DNA from: an uncultured Isosphaeraceae bacterium
Lineage (GTDB): Bacteria > Planctomycetota > Planctomycetia > Isosphaerales > Isosphaeraceae
Direction of reading: 5' to 3'
Assembly: GCA_937907405.1 (NCBI GenBank)
Contig: CALCIC010000103.1
Span: 1 to 5,281, forward strand
Length of the DNA: 5,281 nt
Position 1 is the stretch's first letter, and every line of letters starts with the position of its first letter. A program made the translations under genes and the position numbers. The notes below the pieces were generated by a model. The model made no database searches and was not told the origin of the DNA. It worked only from the letters and a program-made list of their open reading frames with translations. This document shows positions 1 through 5,281 of this stretch, piece after piece.

Positions 1-19
1 ATCAGCATGTCCGCCTATT

Positions 20-1603
20 TCAACCCCCGGCGCGCGCTTCAGCCGGATGAACCAGGTATCCCTTCTCGAACATCTGTCGGGCCCATTCGACCCGTTCGTA
101 CACGCGTGAGAGTTCTGCGTCGGACCTGGTTTTCTCAGGGGACTCACGAGGCTCGGCGGCGGGCGGGGGCGTTTCGACCGCATGACCGCGAACCCGGTCG
201 GGCTTCCGCGCGGATTCGCGTCGAGCTTTCGCCCGGGCCCTTTCGAGGTCGAGAATCGCCGCGTATAGCTGGGAGCGTGAGGCGTATCCCTTGCCATTCA
301 ACGCGTGCATCGACTCGGCCCGCTTCTTGGCGGCGAAAACCTCGGGATCGGACTCGATCCGGTAAAGGTCGGGCCTTGCGAGGGACTCGTCGATGAGAAT
401 CCGGTCGATCGCGCCGAGTCGCTTATCGAGTTCCCACCTCTCCTTGCTCGCCTGATCCAGGTCCGGATCATCGACCGGCGGTTCCTTCTCACCCGGATTT
501 TCAGGGAGACGACCTGGGACGACGATCGGGACGAACCCCGGGTCGGGGGCGGCCGGCCTCCCGCGTGAAGCGGAGAGGCGATGGTAGCGATCGCGGGCGG
601 CTACGGCTTCCTCGGCGAGCAGCTTGAGAAGCGTCGCGGAATCCGCCGTGTTCATCAACGCTTGCGGCGTCGGCGCGGTCTCCCCAGGGCCCGAGCCGCG
701 TTCCCCGTCGTCGCCCGACAGGGTGAGCGCGCCGGCGAGTCCGGCGACGGCGATCGTCGAAGCCAGGATCGCCGAGCCGATTTTGAGTTTGGTCAGGAAC
801 ATGGCCTTGAGCACCTCTCCCAGAAGGACGGCGACGGGCGCCGAGATCACCTTGAGCGCAACCGCTTTGCCCGTTGCGACGGCGGTTGCGGCCCGAATCG
901 TGGATTCGACGAGGAGCGTCGGGGGGGCGGTCGATACGTCGTGGAAGGCCGCGGCGAGGCGGGGTCCGGCGATCAAGACGCCGGAAGGGAGGCCGTTTCG
1001 GCGTCCGAGCCGGCCGCGGAGCAGCTCGCGCGCCCGGGCGAGCCGGGTCTTGACCGTGCCGAGCGGCCAGCCGAGCCGGCGGGCGGCGGCGTGGTGGGTG
1101 AGGCCCTGGAGGTCGCAGAGGATCAGGGGCTCGCGGCACCGGGCGGGGAGCCGTTCGATCTCGTCGTGCAGCATCGCCGCGAGTTCGCCGTCGCGCCGAT
1201 CGTCCGGCGCCGACGCCGGCCGATCCGCGGCCGACCGCCGCTCGTGTTCGAGCCGTCGGGCCGCGTCGCGCCGGGCCCGCGCGGCGACGCGATACGCCAC
1301 GCGATGAAGCCAGGGGCCGAGAGAGTCGCGGACCCAGAGCGATCGGGCCTTCTGAACGAGCACGAGGAACGCGGCTTGAAAGGCGTCTTGCGCGTCGTCG
1401 GGATCGCGGAGGATGGAGCGGCAGACCCGCCAGACCATCGGCCCGTGCCGCTCGACCAGCGCGGCGAAGGCGAGTTCGCCCTCCTCGCCCCCCCGGACCG
1501 CGAACCGCTCCAGGAGTTGGCCGTCGGTCAACTCGCCGACCGCTCCCAGGTTGAACAGCGTCTCGAACTGCCGCAGGATCGCCCCGTTCGCTCGACTCGC
1601 CAT
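20..1603 (-). CDS. ECF-type RNA polymerase sigma factor with membrane-anchored C-terminal extension
   Basis: A 527-residue protein, far longer than a classical ECF sigma factor (about 200 residues). Residues ~45-115 are sigma region 2, which binds core polymerase and the -10 element; it shows ERHGPMVWRVCRSILRD, the DPDDAQDAFQAAFL helix and PWLHRVAYRVA. Residues ~140-197 are sigma region 4, which binds the -35 element; it shows the LPARCREPLILCDLQGL core and the helix-turn-helix HHAAARRLGWPLGTVKTRLAR. A hydrophobic segment at 275-296, preceded by lysines (KAMFLTKLK), is a probable single membrane helix. Charge bias suggests the sigma part is cytoplasmic and residues ~297-527 lie outside. The tail is Pro/Ala/Arg-rich and carries two copies of a K-G-Y-ended motif (427-440, 503-516). 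The ATG at 1601-1603 is supported by a strong upstream Shine-Dalgarno and by family-like sequence directly after it; the stop is TGA at 20-22. Such extended ECF factors are known in Planctomycetes. No separate anti-sigma gene is visible. The regulon is unknown. Sigma identity is near certain; the topology is inferred. Confidence 0.93.
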   Translation of the reverse strand: MASRANGAILRQFETLFNLGAVGELTDGQLLERFAVRGGEEGELAFAALVERHGPMVWRVCRSILRDPDDAQDAFQAAFLVLVQKARSLWVRDSLGPWLHRVAYRVAARARRDAARRLEHERRSAADRPASAPDDRRDGELAAMLHDEIERLPARCREPLILCDLQGLTHHAAARRLGWPLGTVKTRLARARELLRGRLGRRNGLPSGVLIAGPRLAAAFHDVSTAPPTLLVESTIRAATAVATGKAVALKVISAPVAVLLGEVLKAMFLTKLKIGSAILASTIAVAGLAGALTLSGDDGERGSGPGETAPTPQALMNTADSATLLKLLAEEAVAARDRYHRLSASRGRPAAPDPGFVPIVVPGRLPENPGEKEPPVDDPDLDQASKERWELDKRLGAIDRILIDESLARPDLYRIESDPEVFAAKKRAESMHALNGKGYASRSQLYAAILDLERARAKARRESARKPDRVRGHAVETPPPAAEPRESPEKTRSDAELSRVYERVEWARQMFEKGYLVHPAEARAGG

Positions 1604-1611
1604 CCCTTCAT

Positions 1612-1620
1612 CCCTCCCTC
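1612..1620 (-). promoter_or_regulatory. Shine-Dalgarno of the sigma factor gene
   Basis: Read on the minus strand this is GAGGGAGGG, ending 8 bases before the ATG at 1603-1601, a normal spacing for a purine-rich ribosome binding site. It decides the start. A second ATG lies at 1611-1609, but it is out of frame with the sigma gene and sits directly against the purine run. Confidence 0.6.
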
Positions 1621-1764
1621 GTCCGTCCCTTCCCGCCCTCTACAAGAGTAATGCCCGGGGAACCGCCGCTGGATTGAATTTTCCGCCGGCGGGTCTCGGT
1701 TCGGGCCGCTCATGAGGCGATTCTGGTAAGATCGTTCGGTGCGGCGTTGCGCGTCGAGAGGGGC

Positions 1765-1779
1765 GATTGCGGAGCAATC
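1765..1779 (+). repeat. Short inverted repeat (hairpin) in the glucan synthase leader
   Basis: GATTGC (1765-1770) and GCAATC (1774-1779) are perfect reverse complements separated by GGA. They could form a 6-bp stem with a 3-base loop in RNA, extended by two further G-C pairs if C1764 is bulged. The hairpin ends 36 bases before the chosen ATG and has no T-tract, so it is not a typical terminator. It could be an operator half-site pair, a leader structure or chance. Confidence 0.3.
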
Positions 1780-1815
1780 CCGGCGCGCGGGCCGAAGCTG
1801 GCGAGACGAGACGGC

Positions 1816-4800
1816 ATGAGTTCTTCGTTTATTGAGGCGCCCTCGGAATCGGCCGACGACGCCGAGCGGGCGTTGGTCGAACGGCTGGACCCCACCCGCG
1901 AGGGCCCGATCCGAGGCGAGTTGCTCGGGCTGGATCGGCTCGAACGACAGGCGCGCAGGCTGGCGAGGGCCTGCACGACGGCGGCCGGCCGGAAATCGGC
2001 CAGCCCGCTTTTGAAGCGGTTCGCCGACAACGCGAAGGTGCTCCGGCGCGTCCATCGCCTGATCACCGCCGGCGGCGACCACATCCGCGGCATCGACGTG
2101 GAATGGCTGCTCGACAACTTCCACATCGTCGACGACGTCCTCAAGGAAGTCCGCCAGGACATGCCCCACGGCTACGACGTCGTCCTGCCCAAGCTCGACC
2201 GGCCGCCGCTGAAGGGGTATCCGCGGGTCTACGCCGTCTCGGTCGCCCTGGCCGCGCACACCGACAGCGAATTCGACGAGGAGCGGATCAATCGGTTCGT
2301 GGCCGCATTCCAGGACCAATCCGCGCTGACCATCGGCGAACTCTGGGCGCTGCCGACGATGCTCCGCCTGGTGCTGCTGGAGAACCTCCGCCGCCTGGCC
2401 GACCAGATGGTCTGGTCCTGGGAGGAGCGGCGGCGGGCCGACGCCTGGCTGGCCCACGCCGCGCCGCTCAGCTCCCTGGAGGTCGACGGCCGCGAGAAGG
2501 CCCCGCCGTTCGGCGCGCTGAGCGGCCCGTTCGTCGCCCGGATGATCCAGGTCTTGCGGGACCACGGCCCCGCCGGGGTTCGGGTCTTGCATAAGCTGAA
2601 GGCCGCGATCGAGGCGAACGGGGGCGACGCCGACGACCTGATCGACCGCGAGCATCACCGCCAGGCCGCGAATCAGGTGACGGTCGGCAACTGCGTCATC
2701 AGCCTGCGGCTGCTTTCGGCCGTCGACTGGAACGCCTACTTCGAGGAGCACAGCGTCGTCCAGGCGATCCTCCGCGAGGACCCCTCGGGCGTCTACCCGA
2801 AACAGGACTTCCCCACCTCCGACCGCTGCCGCAAGGTCGTCGAGCGGATCGCGCGCGGGTCCAGAACCGGCGCCGACGAGCTGACCGTCGCCCGCCGCGC
2901 CGTGGCCCTGGCCGCCGAGGCCGGCGAGGAAGCCCCCCGCCGCGGCAACGTCGCGTATTACCTGGTCGACAAGGGGGTCGAGGAACTCGGCGCCTCGTTC
3001 CACTACAAGCCGGCGGCGGCCGAGCGCGTCATGGACTGGATCCGGGCTCATCCCCGGCTCGTCTACTTCGGCTCGCTAGTCGTCCTCACGGCCGCGATCG
3101 TGAGCGCCGTGCTGGCCGCGACTCCCGCGCGGCCCGGCGCGGCGCTCGGCCTGGCCGTCCTGCTGGTCGCCAGCGAGTTGGCCGTGGGACTGCTCCACCA
3201 CTTCCTCACGCTCTTCGTCCCCCCCAGGGTGCTGGCCAAGTTGGAATTCAAGGACGGGGCGCCCGACGAGTTCCGGACGTTCGTGGTCATCCCGACCATG
3301 CTCGTGAAGCCGCACAACGCCCCCGCGCTGCTGGAACGCCTGGAGATCCACTACCTGTCGAACCCCGACCCCAACCTTCGGTTCGCGCTCTTGACCGACT
3401 TCGCCGACGCCTCCCAGGAGACGACGCCCGACGACCAGAAGCTGATCGACGACGCCCTGGCCCGCGTCAAGGCGCTCAACGCGCGGTACGCGGCCCCCGG
3501 CGAGCCCGACGTCTTTTACCTGTTCCACCGGCGGCGGCTCTGGAACCCGGCGCAGGGGGTCTGGATGGGCTGGGAGCGGAAGCGCGGCAAGCTTGCGGAA
3601 TTCAACAAGCTTTTACGCGGGGATATGAGCGGAAGTTACAGCGTCTTCAGCGTCGATCCGTCGACGTTGCCCCGGTTCCGGTTCGTGATCACGCTCGATT
3701 CCGACACCCAGATGCCCCGCGACACCGCCGCCAGGCTCGTCGGCGCGATCGCGCACCCGCTGAATCAGCCGCGGTTCGATCGCGCGAAGGGCCGGGTGGT
3801 CGAGGGCTACGGCCTGCTTCAGCCCCGGGTCAGCTTCCACCTGACGGCGGCGACGCACTCGCGGTTCGCGGCGCTTCTGGCCTCGTCGGGGGGGATCGAC
3901 CCGTACTCGACGGCGGCCTCGGACGCGTACATGGACCTGTTCGGCGTCGGCAGCTTCACGGGCAAGGGGGTCTACGACGTCGACGCCTTCGAGGAGGCGA
4001 CGGGGGACGTCTTCCCGGAAAACCGGATCCTGAGCCACGACCTGATCGAGGGCAATTACGCGCGGTGCGGGCTGCTCTCGGACACCGAGGTGTTCGACGA
4101 CTTCCCCGCGCGGTACCACGCCTACGCGCGCCGCGAGCATCGATGGGTCCGGGGCGACTGGCAGTTGCTCCCCTGGCTGGCCCCGCGCGCGCCGACGCCC
4201 GAGGGGAGTCGGCCCAACCCGCTGCCGGCGCTTGAGCGGTGGAAGCTGCTGGACAACCTCCGCCGCAGCCTGGTCCCGCCGGCGGTCGTGGTGATGCTGG
4301 CGCTGGGCTGGACGATCGCGCCGGGCTCCCCCTGGCTCTGGACGATCCTGGCCCTGGCCCTGGTCGCCCTGCCGCTGGTCAAGTGGTCGACGGCCGTGAC
4401 GATCGGGGCGGTCCGGACCGGAAAGCTGGCGCCGTTCAAGTCGTGGCGCGACAGCCTGCCGGCGCTGGCGGGCCAGGCGGCGTTGTCGCTCGTGCTGCTT
4501 CCCGACCAGGCCCGGCTGGCGGTCGACGCAATCGGGCGGACGCTGTACCGCCTCTTCGTGAGCCGGCGGCGGATGCTCGAATGGGAGACGGCGGCGTCGA
4601 CCGAGCAACGGCTCGGCGGCGGGCTCCGCGACTTCCTATCGACGATGTGGCAATCGTCGATGATCGCGGCGATCATCCTGTTCGCGGTCGTCCGACTGAA
4701 CCCCTCGGCCCTCTGGGCGGCCGGGCCGATCCTGGCGGCCTGGCTGCTCTCGCCGGTCGTCGCCTGGTGGATCAGCCGGCCGTTGCCGACGACCGAATCC

Positions 4801-5233
4801 GTGCTGACCGAGGCCGACCGCCGCGCGCTCCGGCGGTTGACTCGCAAGACCTGGGGGTACTTCGAGACGTTCGTCGGCGACGACGACAACTGGCTCCCCC
4901 CCGACAACTTCCAAGAGTACCCCGACGGCCGGATCGCCCACCGGACCTCGCCCACGAACCTGGGGCTGTTGCTGGCCTCGACCCTCACGGCCCACGACCT
5001 CGGCTATCTCGCGCTCGGCGCGATGGTCGAGCGGCTGGAGAAGACGTTCGACGCGCTCGACCGGCTGGAAACCCACTGGGGCCATTTCTACAACTGGTAC
5101 GACACCCGGACGCTGGAGCCGCTCCCCCCGACCTACATCTCGACCGTCGACAGCGGCAACATGCTGGGCTGCCTCGTCGCGCTGCGGCAAGGGTTGATCG
5201 AGAAGGCGGCCCGGCCCGCGATCGTCCCCAACC
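1816..5233 (+). CDS. ndvB: Cyclic beta-1,2-glucan synthase, N-terminal part (3'-truncated by contig end)
   Basis: This is the NdvB/ChvB/Cgs family: an inner-membrane enzyme that makes beta-1,2-glucan from UDP-glucose, cyclises it and trims its length. Numbering is from the ATG. Residues 1-410 are the family N-terminal domain (IRGELLGLDRLERQARRLA, EWLLDNFHIVDD, LPKLDRPPLKGYPRVY). Two membrane helices lie at ~415-437 and ~442-467. The GT84 glycosyltransferase covers ~478-800, with LLTDFADA (525-532), the DxD motif D628-S-D630 in TLDSDTQMPRD, HDLIEG (D742) and an RxxRW motif (R773, R776, W777). Further helices are at ~818-836, 840-855, 942-960 and 964-986, giving about six, as reported for proteobacterial Cgs. 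From ~1005 the central glucoamylase-like/cyclisation domain begins (KTWGYFETFV, NFQEYP, TSPTNLGLLLAS, HFYNWYDT, STVDSGN) and is cut. Most of that domain and the C-terminal GH94 module are missing; full-length members have about 2,800 residues. The ATG at 1816 has a weak Shine-Dalgarno. A TTG at 1747 would add 23 unconserved Arg-rich residues and overlap the leader hairpin, so it is less likely. The apparent stop at 5254-5256 is adapter sequence; the last wholly genomic codon is N1139. Confidence 0.95.
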
Positions 5234-5281
5234 AGATCGGAAGAGCACACGTCTGAACTCCAGTCACCTTGTAATCTCGTA
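5234..5281. other. Illumina TruSeq adapter with index, unremoved (artefact)
   Basis: The sequence from 5234 starts AGATCGGAAGAGCACACG and continues through CTGAACTCCAGTCAC to 5267, the standard 34-base TruSeq read-1 3' adapter. CTTGTA follows at 5268-5273 (TruSeq index 12 as I recall it), then ATCTCGTA (5274-5281), the start of the constant sequence after the index. All 48 bases agree with the expected construct. This is library sequence, not genome. It creates a false C-terminus (residues Q1140 to V1146, then TGA) on the glucan synthase reading frame. Confidence 0.98.

Larger units (their letters stand above)
1604..1815. promoter_or_regulatory. Divergent intergenic region between sigma factor and glucan synthase
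   Basis: This 212-base gap must hold the promoters of both divergent genes. It contains the most AT-rich stretch nearby (GGATTGAATTTTCC, 1671-1684), followed by a perfect 10-base palindrome, CCGCCGGCGG (1683-1692). A possible plus-strand extended -10 (TGGTAAGAT, 1724-1732) has no convincing -35 partner. A plus-strand GGAACC (1659-1664) resembles an ECF-type -35, but no matching -10 follows at the right distance. The promoters therefore cannot be fixed from sequence alone. No terminator or small RNA is evident. Confidence 0.5.

Noticed and set aside
1..8. A minus-strand ATG at 8-6 after the sigma gene stop, possibly the start of a following gene
   Set aside because: Only eight bases remain before the window end and the upstream GGCGG is too close to the ATG for a convincing ribosome binding site; there is nothing to identify.
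581..1651. A 356-codon plus-strand open frame opposite the sigma factor
   Set aside because: It is a shadow of the sigma gene; its low-complexity Arg/Gly/Glu-rich translation has no motif, while the minus strand encodes clear sigma regions 2 and 4.
1683..1692. The palindrome CCGCCGGCGG as an operator or terminator stem
   Set aside because: It is only 10 bases with no loop or T-tract, and such G/C palindromes arise easily by chance at this base composition.
1724..1732. TGGTAAGAT as an extended -10 promoter element for the glucan synthase
   Set aside because: It matches the -10 consensus at four of six positions, but the sequence 17 bases upstream (GGCCGC) is not a -35. In a phylum with many alternative sigma factors this is too weak to call.
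1528..3051. A 507-codon open frame on the minus strand across the intergenic region and the 5' part of the glucan synthase
   Set aside because: It lies antisense to strongly conserved synthase sequence and runs through the start region of the sigma gene. Its translation is a Gly/Arg/Val/Asp-rich composition typical of reverse frames in GC-rich genes, with no recognisable domain.
3589..3612. Clustered restriction-like sites (AAGCTT, GAATTC, AAGCTT) and a rare TTA leucine codon just after (3613-3615), resembling a cloning polylinker or an inserted patch
   Set aside because: In frame, the stretch encodes KLAEFNKLLRG, which fits the conserved glycosyltransferase sequence with no break, so it is native coding sequence with locally lower GC.
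3613..4608. A 331-codon minus-strand open frame opposite the GT84 domain
   Set aside because: Its translation is dominated by Arg, Gln, Pro and Gly with no domain, and it lies wholly antisense to conserved catalytic motifs.

Overview
The window is a GC-rich (about two thirds GC by eye) bacterial contig end with two divergent genes and a short stretch of sequencing adapter. The organism is most likely a planctomycete, probably Isosphaeraceae-like. This rests on the style of the minus-strand gene: an ECF sigma factor fused to a transmembrane helix and a long Ala/Arg/Pro-rich tail, an architecture typical of that phylum. The assignment is an inference from protein style, not from a marker gene.

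Layout: positions 1-19 are non-coding or an unresolved flank. Positions 20-1603 (minus) encode a complete 527-residue ECF-type sigma factor. Its sigma2 and sigma4 regions are followed by one predicted membrane helix and a roughly 230-residue C-terminal part that probably lies outside the cytoplasm. Positions 1604-1815 are a 212-base divergent intergenic region holding both translation starts, a good Shine-Dalgarno for the sigma gene and a small hairpin in the leader of the other gene. From 1816 (plus) runs the N-terminal ~1139 residues of a cyclic beta-1,2-glucan synthase (NdvB/ChvB/Cgs family). It has the family N-terminal domain, a membrane-embedded GT84 glycosyltransferase with its catalytic motifs, and the start of the central cyclisation/glucoamylase-like domain. 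Family members are usually around 2,800 residues, so more than half of the gene is missing.

The right end is an artefact. Positions 5234-5281 match the Illumina TruSeq read-1 adapter, a six-base index (CTTGTA) and the start of the following P7-side sequence. The apparent stop codon of the glucan synthase at 5254-5256 lies inside this adapter, so the gene is cut by the contig end rather than naturally short.

Functionally, the synthase would polymerise UDP-glucose into beta-1,2-glucan at the inner membrane and cyclise it. The sigma factor is an envelope-facing regulator by architecture. The divergent arrangement allows, but does not show, that it controls the synthase. I found no RNA genes, CRISPR arrays, insertion sequences or new multi-gene system here.
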